Positions 14,382 to 21,967 of a DNA stretch of 25,385 nt are shown piece after piece. The notes under the pieces were generated by a model. That model was given only the letters and a program-made list of their open reading frames with translations, ran no database searches and was not told the origin of the DNA. The DNA comes from an uncultured Colwellia sp. (GTDB lineage Bacteria > Pseudomonadota > Gammaproteobacteria > Enterobacterales > Alteromonadaceae). Position 1 is the first letter of the stretch, and the number at the start of each line of letters is the position of its first letter. Made by a program: the position numbers and the translations under genes. The stretch is from positions 1 through 25,385 of the forward strand of contig CAJWBY010000055.1 in NCBI GenBank assembly GCA_913020705.1, read 5' to 3'.

Positions 14382-15336
14382 AGTCAATATAAATGACTTT
14401 ATCTTCTGTTAAGCCTGTTGTAAAAAGGCTTAATCTACTTATATTATCTAGTTTTAATTCTCTAGTTTCAGGACTGTTTTTGATATCTTCTAATGATATT
14501 TTTATTATATTCCATTGCGATGCTAACAATGTGAAATTTTTATTGTAACGATCGTTGTGAAGTTGCTCACTCAAGTCATGTTGATAATCTGTTATTTTTG
14601 TCGTTATCTTGAGTGCATCTTTATTTGGGTTATAAATGTTCAACGCTAAATAGTTGTATCCTTCCCAATTGTTCGGCATATGTATTAATGTGACCGTTGA
14701 GTATTTTGACTTATTGCTCAAGCCAACCTTCAATGAATATAGACCCGTTAACGTTTTTTCAGTACTTAAACTTAAGTTAGGTCCTGACCATTGCTTTAAC
14801 GCTAATTTACTTTCGAAGCTTGCCAGAATAGGGAACTTAGACCGTGCAGCGATGTCAATTTTGATTGTTTGAAATAGTTTATTCTGATCAATAATAATGA
14901 GTAAACCAGCAATGATGAAATAGCTGCTCGCTAGAAAAACGCCTTTATCAAAACGTTTTTTCTGATAGATATGAATTGATAAGGCTAAAAATGCACCTAA
15001 TGCATTTCTATAAATATCATGCAAATCAAGGCTGCGACCAATTTTAGATTGTACAAGCTCAATTAAGGCGCCTAGTGTAAAACAATAAATTAGACTAGAA
15101 GCTAGAATGACTGAAGTCGATTTATGTTTTATTAAGCTAATAAGTTTATAGGTAGTTAAGGTGAAGAACAGAATATGACCCGTATTCCAAAGTTCTTTAA
15201 AAACAGGTGAAGAATAATAAGATGGGCCACCAATAAAGAACAATATGAATAACGATATTACACCCAAAAACCACGCTATATTTGACATGCCAAGTGTAAT
15301 GTTTCTTCTCTGGTATGTATCATTATTATCATTCAA
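14365..15336 (-). CDS. VanZ-like membrane protein with C-terminal predicted beta domain
   Basis: Protein of 323 residues. The N-terminal half (about 17-165) has about five transmembrane helices and the VanZ-like signature: Gly-His-x-x-x-Phe at 53-58, then Glu93, Gln96, Arg101, Asp104, Asp107, Asn111 and Gly114 in the usual spacing. VanZ confers low-level teicoplanin resistance in enterococci, but most VanZ-like proteins have unknown roles. The C-terminal half (about 170-323) is extracytoplasmic and rich in alternating hydrophobic residues, with a Gly-Leu-Tyr-Ser-Leu-Lys-Val segment, resembling a galactose-binding or CIA30-type jelly-roll that could bind carbohydrate. That domain call is tentative. 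VanZ-like proteins with such an extension are found in marine bacteria, sometimes near polysaccharide genes; none is seen here. Confidence 0.82.
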   Translation of the reverse strand: MNDNNDTYQRRNITLGMSNIAWFLGVISLFILFFIGGPSYYSSPVFKELWNTGHILFFTLTTYKLISLIKHKSTSVILASSLIYCFTLGALIELVQSKIGRSLDLHDIYRNALGAFLALSIHIYQKKRFDKGVFLASSYFIIAGLLIIIDQNKLFQTIKIDIAARSKFPILASFESKLALKQWSGPNLSLSTEKTLTGLYSLKVGLSNKSKYSTVTLIHMPNNWEGYNYLALNIYNPNKDALKITTKITDYQHDLSEQLHNDRYNKNFTLLASQWNIIKISLEDIKNSPETRELKLDNISRLSLFTTGLTEDKVIYIDSITLL

Positions 15337-15488
15337 TGCGTTAATTCTTTTAAACTTTCAGTCGTTTCTTAGTATACAGCGATTACCAATAAACGCGTGA
15401 AATTCATTAGCAAAATAATTACAGATTATTATATTTGGATATAAAAGTTGTTAAATCTCACCTATTTGATAACGGGTTGAATACTAAG

Positions 15489-15517
15489 TTGACACTAACG
15501 ATACTGAAAGGTTAATG
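15489..15517 (+). promoter_or_regulatory. Weak promoter candidate for the S9 peptidase
   Basis: A perfect TTGACA (15489-15494) is followed after 17 bases by TTAATG, a poor -10. The start codon lies 66 bases further. A short dyad (TCACGA/TCGTGA, 15529-15546) sits in the leader. Confidence 0.3.
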
Positions 15518-15582
15518 TCTTGTTAAAATCACGAATCAAGTCGTGAACAACCTTTTTACAACATATGAAAGAGTTACAATAA

Positions 15583-17520
15583 ATGACACTCGTACCAATT
15601 CTGCCTCTAAAAACCATCCTATTTTCGATTATCCTATTATTGATAAACAATGTCGTTGCCTCAGAATTACCGGTTGAGGCATTCAGTAGATTACCCAATA
15701 TTCAATCCCCAGTTATATCTCCAAATGGCAGTAAAATTGCCTATATTCAAAACGTAGAAAGCCCTGATTTGACTTCGTTAATGTATTTTGATTTGAAAAG
15801 TGGATCGCTTAAAATATTACTTCAAACTGATAACGTTACCAATAGAATAAAATGGTACAAATGGGTGAATAATGAGACTTTGTTGTTAGCTACTAATTTT
15901 ACTCGGCATATAAATAGCGAAAAAGTTAACCATACACAGTTGTTAGCCGTTGATTTAGGAGAAGAAACCCCTGTTCAAAGAAGGTTAATCAATTCAAACA
16001 CAGTATTCAATATGAAGCATCATCCTCAATATGAAGATCAAGTGGTGGATTTTCTACCTGAAGATCCAGAACATATACTTATTGCCTTAGATGCAAAGAA
16101 TGCTAATTTACCGAGTGTATTCAAACTTAATATAAATACTTCTAAGGCTACCAAAGTTGAAAATAGAAAATTAAAAATAAGGCAATGGATGACCGACCAA
16201 CAGGGTCTCGTTCGATTAGGTCATTCTCTAAATTATAAAACAGGTATAGTCGAAATATTTGTAAGAAAAAATGAAGATGAAAAGTGGAGAACCTTATTCA
16301 AATACAATGGGTTAGAAGAACCGTCAATCACTGCGCTTGGCTTTGACAAAAAACCTAATATTCTTTACTACAATAAATATGAAAACGATAAAAAAGCGCT
16401 ATTTAAGGTTGACCTTAATACTGAAACCCACGAGCTTGTATTTTCAGATACTGATTACGATGTAGATGGCTCGCTTATTTATTCTAAAAAAACACGTCAA
16501 GTCATTGGTATTCACCATATTAGAGGAAATATTTATTGGGATGAAAGTCGTAATAGTCTTCAGGAACGATTAGATGCGGCTAGACCTAAAACTGAAAATT
16601 ATTTGATTGATTTTAGTGCAGACGAATATGTCTACATTTTCTATACGGAAAATGATTACACGCCCGGCGCTTATTTTCTGGCAAATAGAAGAACGGGTAA
16701 AGTAAACCGTTTGATGACTCAGTATCCTGCGCTTATAGAAGCCAATTTACCTGAACATCAGCTTGTTGAATACGCCACGGCAGATGGAACAAAAATAGAG
16801 GGTTTTCTTACAAGGCCTAAAAATATGAAAGGGCCAATGGCCACTATACTCTTTCCGCATGGCGGGCCTGGTGCTCGTGAAAGTAACGGTTTTGATTATT
16901 GGACTTCTTTTTTTGTAAATCGTGGATATGCAGTGTTTCGGCCTAATTTCAGGGGATCATCTGGCTATGGTTATCAATTCGCACAAAGCCAAATGAAAGG
17001 TTGGGGGCTGATAATGCAAGATGATTTAACGGATGCCGCTAAGTGGCTAGTTTCTGAGAAAATCGCCAACCCACAAAAAATTTGTATCGTTGGAGCGAGT
17101 TACGGTGGTTATGCAGCAGCTATGGCCGCAGTTAAAACGCCTGATTTATTTAAATGTGCAATAAGTTTTGCTGGAGTAAGCGATCTTCGAAGTATTGTAT
17201 TTAAGAGTCGTTATTATACTAATAAGAAGTTTGTCGAAAATCAAATCGGCAAAGACATCGACGACTTAGAATCGCGTTCTCCATTTTACCAAGCAAAAAA
17301 AATCACCATTCCTATTTTGTTACTTCATGGGGACAATGATTCAGTTGTGAGCGTCAACCAAAGTCGAAAATTCTTCGATAAACTAGATGATTTATACAAA
17401 TCAGTAGAATATGTTGAGTTTGCTAATGGTGACCACCATCTATCAATACAAAAAAATCGACATGCTGCTTTTAATTCGATGAATAACTTTCTCAAACAAC
17501 ATTTAGGCTCCACTCCTTGA
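15583..17520 (+). CDS. Secreted S9 family (prolyl oligopeptidase-type) serine peptidase
   Basis: Exported peptidase of 645 residues. A signal peptide (about 1-27, cleaved near Val-Val-Ala-Ser) precedes a seven-bladed beta-propeller region (about 35-385) and a C-terminal alpha/beta-hydrolase domain (about 390-643). The catalytic triad is visible: Ser506 in Gly-Ala-Ser-Tyr-Gly-Gly-Tyr, Asp586 in His-Gly-Asp-Asn-Asp-Ser-Val, and a histidine at 618/619 in Gly-Asp-His-His-Leu-Ser. The oxyanion-type His-Gly-Gly-Pro-Gly motif is at about 426-430. It likely trims small peptides in the periplasm. The group is acylaminoacyl/dipeptidyl peptidase-like (S9C), with exact specificity unknown. ATG 15583 has an AAGAG box. 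Peptide use fits the hydroxyproline genes downstream (inference). Confidence 0.95.
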   Translation: MTLVPILPLKTILFSIILLLINNVVASELPVEAFSRLPNIQSPVISPNGSKIAYIQNVESPDLTSLMYFDLKSGSLKILLQTDNVTNRIKWYKWVNNETLLLATNFTRHINSEKVNHTQLLAVDLGEETPVQRRLINSNTVFNMKHHPQYEDQVVDFLPEDPEHILIALDAKNANLPSVFKLNINTSKATKVENRKLKIRQWMTDQQGLVRLGHSLNYKTGIVEIFVRKNEDEKWRTLFKYNGLEEPSITALGFDKKPNILYYNKYENDKKALFKVDLNTETHELVFSDTDYDVDGSLIYSKKTRQVIGIHHIRGNIYWDESRNSLQERLDAARPKTENYLIDFSADEYVYIFYTENDYTPGAYFLANRRTGKVNRLMTQYPALIEANLPEHQLVEYATADGTKIEGFLTRPKNMKGPMATILFPHGGPGARESNGFDYWTSFFVNRGYAVFRPNFRGSSGYGYQFAQSQMKGWGLIMQDDLTDAAKWLVSEKIANPQKICIVGASYGGYAAAMAAVKTPDLFKCAISFAGVSDLRSIVFKSRYYTNKKFVENQIGKDIDDLESRSPFYQAKKITIPILLLHGDNDSVVSVNQSRKFFDKLDDLYKSVEYVEFANGDHHLSIQKNRHAAFNSMNNFLKQHLGSTP

Positions 17521-17664
17521 TTATCTACTGATTCAATATGCCATTGTCTTGACTCAACACTAAAATTTATCGTTTTATTAATATTGGTTTAAATAAACAG
17601 GTAAACAACATATCTCGACACAACTTTAAGTTAATGACTACACTTAAGTAACGTTAGCAGGAAA

Positions 17665-17708
17665 TTACATATAAAACCTGAATAGTATATATTCGGTTTT
17701 ATATGTAA
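17665..17708. repeat. 44-nt hairpin with 19-bp stem upstream of a solute-binding protein gene
   Basis: TTACATATAAAACC and GGTTTTATATGTAA are perfect 14-bp arms. Inside them GAATA and TATTC add five pairs after a single bulged T, around a GTATA loop. It lies in the gap between the S9 peptidase and the solute-binding protein gene, 134 bases before the preferred start. Neither strand has the T run of a terminator. Possible roles are RNA structure, operator, or a repeat-element remnant. Confidence 0.75.
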
Positions 17709-17798
17709 AAAAATTGGTTACGAACCAGATATTTCAATCTATCTAGCATGCTAGAAATAGCCAAATTAATCTTAGTGGTAAATATAATGATGATTACG

Positions 17799-18602
17799 AT
17801 GAATAAAATTTTGAATCCCATAAATAAATGTGGCACTTTTTTTATCATACTTTCATTTTTATGTTTTGGTCTTTCATCGAATGTCTATGCACAAAAGACA
17901 ATTAAAGTTGCTTTTGGAAATGCGTTAGCCCCTTGGGTTTTTCCTCAAGATAATAATGGCATTATCGTTGATATTATCTCAGAAGCATTAAGGCCATTAG
18001 GTTATAAAATAGAATATATTTATGTTCCTTATGCGAGGAGAATTAATTCATATAAATCAGGTATTGTAGATGTTGCTTCTGATATGAATATTAAAACCGT
18101 ACGATATGAAAAACTCGAAGGACACCTTTCTGATGAAGCATATGTTTACCAAAACTACGCTTTTGCATTAGCAAAAAACAAATTTAATTTTCAGCACCTT
18201 AACGAACTTGTCAATTTGAATTTGGTTTCATGGCAAGGAGCAATTGCTCACTTAGGTAACGAATATGCTGTCATGGCGTCTAAAAATCCTTTTTATCAAG
18301 AAATCCATGACCAAGAAGCACAAATAAAAATGCTGTTTGCAGAAAGGGCTGAAGTTATTCAATTGGATTTACAAATATTTAAATATTATCGTGCGAATGT
18401 AGCTAAAAATACCATGATAGATACTGACAAATCTGTTCAAAGATTTCCTCTATTTGGTAGGAGTCCGAATGTGTTTTTATTTAAAGATAAAACGATTAGA
18501 GATGAATTTAATAAACGTTTAGCAATAATGAAAGAAAATGGTGAATATAAGACAATATTTGATCGTTATACTTGTAAAGGGGTTGCCCAGCAGTGCGATT
18601 AA
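17799..18602 (+). CDS. Orphan family-3 extracellular solute-binding protein
   Basis: Periplasmic binding protein of 267 residues from the preferred start, SBP_bac_3 type (amino acid or polar-compound binders). The signal peptide covers about residues 1-31 (cleavage after Val-Tyr-Ala), followed by the typical opening strand (Lys-Val-Ala-Phe-Gly-Asn-Ala) and Ile-Ile-Val-Asp-Ile-Ile. A Cys pair near the C-terminus could form a disulfide. No ABC permease or ATPase is adjacent, so it may serve a distant transporter or a sensor. Start choice is uncertain: an in-frame ATG at 17748 would add 17 residues, but none of the candidates has a clear ribosome binding site, and 17799 gives the cleanest signal peptide. 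Confidence 0.82.
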   Translation: MNKILNPINKCGTFFIILSFLCFGLSSNVYAQKTIKVAFGNALAPWVFPQDNNGIIVDIISEALRPLGYKIEYIYVPYARRINSYKSGIVDVASDMNIKTVRYEKLEGHLSDEAYVYQNYAFALAKNKFNFQHLNELVNLNLVSWQGAIAHLGNEYAVMASKNPFYQEIHDQEAQIKMLFAERAEVIQLDLQIFKYYRANVAKNTMIDTDKSVQRFPLFGRSPNVFLFKDKTIRDEFNKRLAIMKENGEYKTIFDRYTCKGVAQQCD

Positions 18603-18633
18603 ATAGTAATAAATTTTTATCTAAAAAAAATCA

Positions 18634-19383
18634 TTATTGCATTTTATATTTAAGGTATATTTTGTCTATCGCTCCATTTAGTTTCAATTCTTTAATCACT
18701 TGGTCGACTAATTTCTGTAGGGATTGGTCTTTAAATGCCATATGTGAATATATATCTGGCCATAAGTAATGAACAGTAAAATTTGAATGTGCTAATCTTT
18801 CATCCTCACCGTAATGTTTGTTGTTCAGGTCATACCAAAAGATATTGATATCGCCAATTCTAATGTCTTTTTTCCCTGAAATCATAAGTTGTGTTGTGTC
18901 TTTGGGGTGAGAATGTTCTGAGTATGCAGCATTTGCTTTAGCCATTTGTTTAAATTCTTCACCAATTAACTCTGTTGCCCCTTGGTATGCAGCAATCGAT
19001 TTTCCTTGTAAATCTGAAATAGTTTCTACTACTAGAAAATCTGACTTTTTTGAAACAGCAACATCCCTAAAGCGAAATACAGGCTCTGATAAATAGGCAT
19101 TTACATTAGAGCGAGGAAAGACATTACAAGCAACATCAATTGATTTACCATAATTGATCTCATGCATTATCCTATGATTACTCATTGATATATATTCAAC
19201 TTTGTATTGTGGGAGTTGTTTGAATATTTCATCGATGATTTCAATAAAAATACCTTTCTTCTCGTTCTCAATAAAAAAAGGAGGAAAGTTGCCTACACCC
19301 ACTTTTAATATTTGCTCGGCTATAGTTGTTGTAGAACAGACTAAGAGAGATATTAAAAGGAAACGATTCAAAAAATTTGGCAT
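18634..19383 (-). CDS. Second orphan family-3 solute-binding protein
   Basis: Periplasmic protein of 249 residues with a signal peptide (about 1-22) and the SBP_bac_3 fold: opening Leu-Lys-Val-Gly-Val-Gly-Asn-Phe-Pro-Pro-Phe, then Gly-Ile-Phe-Ile-Glu-Ile-Ile-Asp-Glu-Ile. It faces the previous binding protein with only 31 bases between stops and shares its general design, but the two sequences are clearly divergent. No transporter subunits are encoded nearby. The ligand is unknown. Such single-copy binding proteins without ABC partners are common in Colwellia and related marine genomes. Confidence 0.85.
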   Translation of the reverse strand: MPNFLNRFLLISLLVCSTTTIAEQILKVGVGNFPPFFIENEKKGIFIEIIDEIFKQLPQYKVEYISMSNHRIMHEINYGKSIDVACNVFPRSNVNAYLSEPVFRFRDVAVSKKSDFLVVETISDLQGKSIAAYQGATELIGEEFKQMAKANAAYSEHSHPKDTTQLMISGKKDIRIGDINIFWYDLNNKHYGEDERLAHSNFTVHYLWPDIYSHMAFKDQSLQKLVDQVIKELKLNGAIDKIYLKYKMQ

Positions 19384-19498
19384 TTTTATAAAATGGGTAA
19401 ATTATCAGATTAATAATTATAGTCGAGAATTCTTTATCTAGACAATTAACAATTGATTATTAAATTTAACCCATTATTTCAACGCTTGTGAATACGTT

Positions 19499-20782
19499 TT
19501 AATTAAAGCGACTGATACAAAAAGGGCTAATATCAATTTCTGTTTTTTGCTTACAGATCAATTGGCCAATTATTTTTCCTGTAATAGCACCTTGTGTTAA
19601 CCCTAAATGCTGATGCCCTAAGGAAAAATATATATTTTCGTGCTTTGGGGCTTGACCAATAACAGGAAGTGAATCTGGCATTGAAGGCCTATGTCCCATC
19701 CACTTCTGTGAATGTTTTGCATTCTCAGGATCATATTCAGGTAATTTGGTAAGTACATGTTGAGCGTTTTTGAATAACATATCAGCACGTTTCATGTTGG
19801 GGCCTTTATTTAATCCAGCATATTCAACGGTTCCAGCTAAACGTAAACCGTGTGCCATTGGAGTAATAATGAACTTTCGTTCAGCAGATGCCACTGGCCG
19901 TGATAATTGACTTTCTGTCTTACAAGGAGGTAAATCTAAGCTATATCCACGCTCTGCTTCTATAGGTAATTTATAGCCTAAAGGTTCTATAAGCTTCTTT
20001 GACCATGCTCCAGTCGCAATCACTACTTGGTCAAACTGCAATGTGTTTTTTGTGGTTGTGAGGCTCGTACCTATTTTACTATGACTGATGTGAAGTACTT
20101 CATCCTGATGAAACAAGCACCCTTTTTGAAAAGCAAGTGCTGCTAGTTTTGTACAAATTTCTAGAGGATTAATGCTATGCCCTACATCGGTAAAATATAT
20201 TGAAGCACAAATAGTTTTACTCAAATTGGGCTCAAGTAACAAAGTTTGCTGGCGGTCAAGCAAGATAACTTTTACGCCTGCATTTTTATAGCGCATGTAT
20301 TGACGTTCAATGGTTTTATTTGAGCTGTTTTCAAAGACAAGTAAACTCCCTTTTAGGGTGAGTAAATTTTCAGCTTTTACCTCTTTTAACAATGGTTTGT
20401 AATAATTTATCGCATTTTTATTAAGGGCCGTTAATGCACTGCTATTTTTAGCTCGCTTGCTCGCCACCATATTTATTATAAATTGACCAAACCAAGGCAG
20501 CGCTTTTGGAAAATAAGATGCAGATAAAGATACGGGCCCTAAAGGGTCAAGTAGTAATTTAGGAAACTGCCACAGTAAATTTGGTTCGGCTAAAGGAAAT
20601 ACTTGCTCTGTAGCAAAGTGCCCAGCGTTTGCTTTTGAACAGCCTTCACCAATACCTGCTTTATCAATAAGAGTTACCTGAAAGCCAAGTGATTGCAATT
20701 CAAGTGCGCAGTTAATACCGATAATTCCAGCGCCAATCACTGCAATATTTCTTTCTGAGTTATCAATTTTTATGTTGGTCAT
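19499..20782 (-). CDS. FAD-dependent D-hydroxyproline dehydrogenase (DadA-like)
   Basis: Oxidoreductase of 427 residues in the DAO/DadA family. A Rossmann FAD-binding site opens the protein (Gly-Ala-Gly-Ile-Ile-Gly, about 17-22), followed by the Ile-Asp-Lys-Ala-Gly-Ile-Gly-Glu segment. A C-terminal Gly-His-Arg-Pro-Ser-Met-Pro-Asp-Ser-Leu-Pro motif and a Gly-His-x-His-Leu-Gly-Leu-Thr-Gln-Gly motif are the usual family marks. In this context it would oxidise cis-4-hydroxy-D-proline to 1-pyrroline-4-hydroxy-2-carboxylate and pass electrons to the respiratory chain. It is divergent from the deaminase gene, sharing a 165-base intergenic region with a palindrome. A role on ordinary D-amino acids cannot be excluded, but the neighbours favour hydroxyproline (HypO in Sinorhizobium). 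Confidence 0.88.
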   Translation of the reverse strand: MTNIKIDNSERNIAVIGAGIIGINCALELQSLGFQVTLIDKAGIGEGCSKANAGHFATEQVFPLAEPNLLWQFPKLLLDPLGPVSLSASYFPKALPWFGQFIINMVASKRAKNSSALTALNKNAINYYKPLLKEVKAENLLTLKGSLLVFENSSNKTIERQYMRYKNAGVKVILLDRQQTLLLEPNLSKTICASIYFTDVGHSINPLEICTKLAALAFQKGCLFHQDEVLHISHSKIGTSLTTTKNTLQFDQVVIATGAWSKKLIEPLGYKLPIEAERGYSLDLPPCKTESQLSRPVASAERKFIITPMAHGLRLAGTVEYAGLNKGPNMKRADMLFKNAQHVLTKLPEYDPENAKHSQKWMGHRPSMPDSLPVIGQAPKHENIYFSLGHQHLGLTQGAITGKIIGQLICKQKTEIDISPFCISRFN

Positions 20783-20833
20783 TTCAATCTACTTAATAAT
20801 AATTGTTAGGTTTTTAATTATGAAAATAAAAAC

Positions 20834-20861
20834 TTGCGCAGTCAGATATATTGTATACAAT
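20834..20861 (+). promoter_or_regulatory. Candidate promoter of the hydroxyproline operon
   Basis: TTGCGC (20834-20839), a half-match to the -35 box, is followed after 16 bases by TACAAT (20856-20861), one mismatch from TATAAT. The -10 box lies inside the 16-bp palindrome at 20848-20863, so a repressor there would block transcription directly. Confidence 0.4.
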
Positions 20862-20863
20862 AT
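20848..20863. promoter_or_regulatory. 16-bp perfect palindrome, probable GntR-family operator
   Basis: ATATTGTATACAATAT is a perfect palindrome in the divergent promoter region between the dehydrogenase and deaminase genes. Its core TTGTATACAA fits the AT-rich palindromes recognised by FCD-type GntR regulators, and such a regulator is encoded at the end of the cluster. A second, looser dyad (GATACT...AGTATC at 20881-20906) lies just downstream. Confidence 0.7.
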
Positions 20864-20947
20864 CCTTTATCGAATCCACTGATACTATTTATGAGTAAAA
20901 AGTATCGTTAGTTAAAAGCAAAGTAATTTGTAAAGTAGTGAGAAATA

Positions 20948-21868
20948 ATGATGAAAGATATTAATTGGCAAGGCGTATATCCGGCAGTAACAACACAATA
21001 TTTTGACGATATGTCGATTAACTTTGAAGCCACTCAGAACATGGTTGATAGTCTAATTAAAGAAGGTGTTCATGGCATCATTGCTTTAGGTACGGTTGGA
21101 GAAAATTGTTCACATACACAAACTGAAAAACGTGCAATTCTCGAAGCCGTCAAAGAAGTAGTTGCTGGTCGAGTACCTGTTCTTTCTGGTGTAGCTGAAA
21201 CAACAACTAAGTTTGCAATTGAATATTGTCAAATGTGTGAAGAAGTCGGTATCGACGGGCTTATGGTACTTCCAGGTATGGTTTATCGTTCAAGTGAACG
21301 TGAAGCTATTCATCATTACCAGCAAATTGCCCGTAATTGTGGTTTACCCATCATGATTTATAACAACCCTGTTACTTATGGTGTTGATGTATCGATTGAA
21401 GGTATGGCTATATTAGCTAATGAACCAACGATTGTTTCTGTGAAAGAAGCGACAGAAGATACGCGTCGCATTTCTGAATTATATGCTGAGTTTGATGATC
21501 GTTTCATCGTATTTGGTGGTGTTGATGATATTGCATTAGAAAGCTTAATGTTGGGTTGTACTGGCTGGATTTCAGGATTAACGAATGTTTTTCCACAAGA
21601 GTCAGTTGCTATATATAAGTTAGCACAACAAGGGCGTTATAAAGAAGCATTGGAAGTTTGGCGCTGGTTTTTGCCATTATTACGCTTAGATACGATCCCA
21701 ACACTTGTTCAATGTATTAAGTTTTGTGAACAATTAGCAGGCCGTGGCAGTGAAGTTGTTCGTGCTCCTCGTTTACCGCTTGCGGGTGCAGAGCGTGCAA
21801 GAGTTGAGAAACTATATAACGATGCTTTATCAACACGACTTGACTTATCGAAGTTTAATTTAGATTAA
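20948..21868 (+). CDS. 1-pyrroline-4-hydroxy-2-carboxylate deaminase (DapA/DHDPS family)
   Basis: TIM-barrel enzyme of 306 residues in the dihydrodipicolinate synthase / N-acetylneuraminate lyase family. The Schiff-base lysine is Lys166 (Ser-Val-Lys-Glu-Ala) and the catalytic tyrosine is Tyr138 (Ile-Tyr-Asn-Asn-Pro). The loop Gly-Thr-Val-Gly-Glu-Asn (48-53) replaces the Gly-Thr-Thr-Gly-Glu of true DapA. The neighbours fit a hydroxyproline pathway, so the likely reaction is deamination and dehydration of 1-pyrroline-4-hydroxy-2-carboxylate to 2-oxoglutarate semialdehyde (HypD/LhpC type). It is not the biosynthetic lysine enzyme by context. It opens the plus-strand operon; a second ATG one codon later is equally possible. 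Confidence 0.88.
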   Translation: MMKDINWQGVYPAVTTQYFDDMSINFEATQNMVDSLIKEGVHGIIALGTVGENCSHTQTEKRAILEAVKEVVAGRVPVLSGVAETTTKFAIEYCQMCEEVGIDGLMVLPGMVYRSSEREAIHHYQQIARNCGLPIMIYNNPVTYGVDVSIEGMAILANEPTIVSVKEATEDTRRISELYAEFDDRFIVFGGVDDIALESLMLGCTGWISGLTNVFPQESVAIYKLAQQGRYKEALEVWRWFLPLLRLDTIPTLVQCIKFCEQLAGRGSEVVRAPRLPLAGAERARVEKLYNDALSTRLDLSKFNLD

Positions 21869-21883
21869 CCGTCTTTAAATTGT

Positions 21884-21943
21884 TAAAGCTGAAGCCAGCT
21901 TACAAGCCCTATACTTGTATGTTGGCTTTAGCTTTACTTTTAT
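21884..21943 (+). other. Intra-operon hairpin between deaminase and epimerase genes
   Basis: TAAAGCTGAAGCCA pairs with TGGCTTTAGCTTTA (14 pairs, one G-U), and inside them ACAAG pairs with CTTGT. It is followed by CTTTTATT, a short imperfect T run. It could terminate part of the transcripts after the deaminase, or protect the ends of processed mRNA. Confidence 0.6.
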
Positions 21944-21967
21944 TATTGAATCGGAAAAAGGCAAAAA

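Noticed and set aside
15495..15698. 67-codon minus-strand frame at the start of the S9 peptidase
   Set aside because: Most of it lies opposite the signal-peptide coding region and it shows no recognisable protein features.
17665..17708. Reading the long hairpin as an intrinsic terminator of the S9 peptidase
   Set aside because: No T run follows on the plus strand and the stem starts 145 bases after the stop codon.
17748..17798. 17-residue upstream extension of the first solute-binding protein
   Set aside because: It adds a second hydrophobic stretch before a complete signal peptide; kept only as an alternative start.
20948..21868. Lysine-biosynthetic dihydrodipicolinate synthase (dapA)
   Set aside because: The active-site loop differs and the gene sits within a hydroxyproline catabolic cluster.
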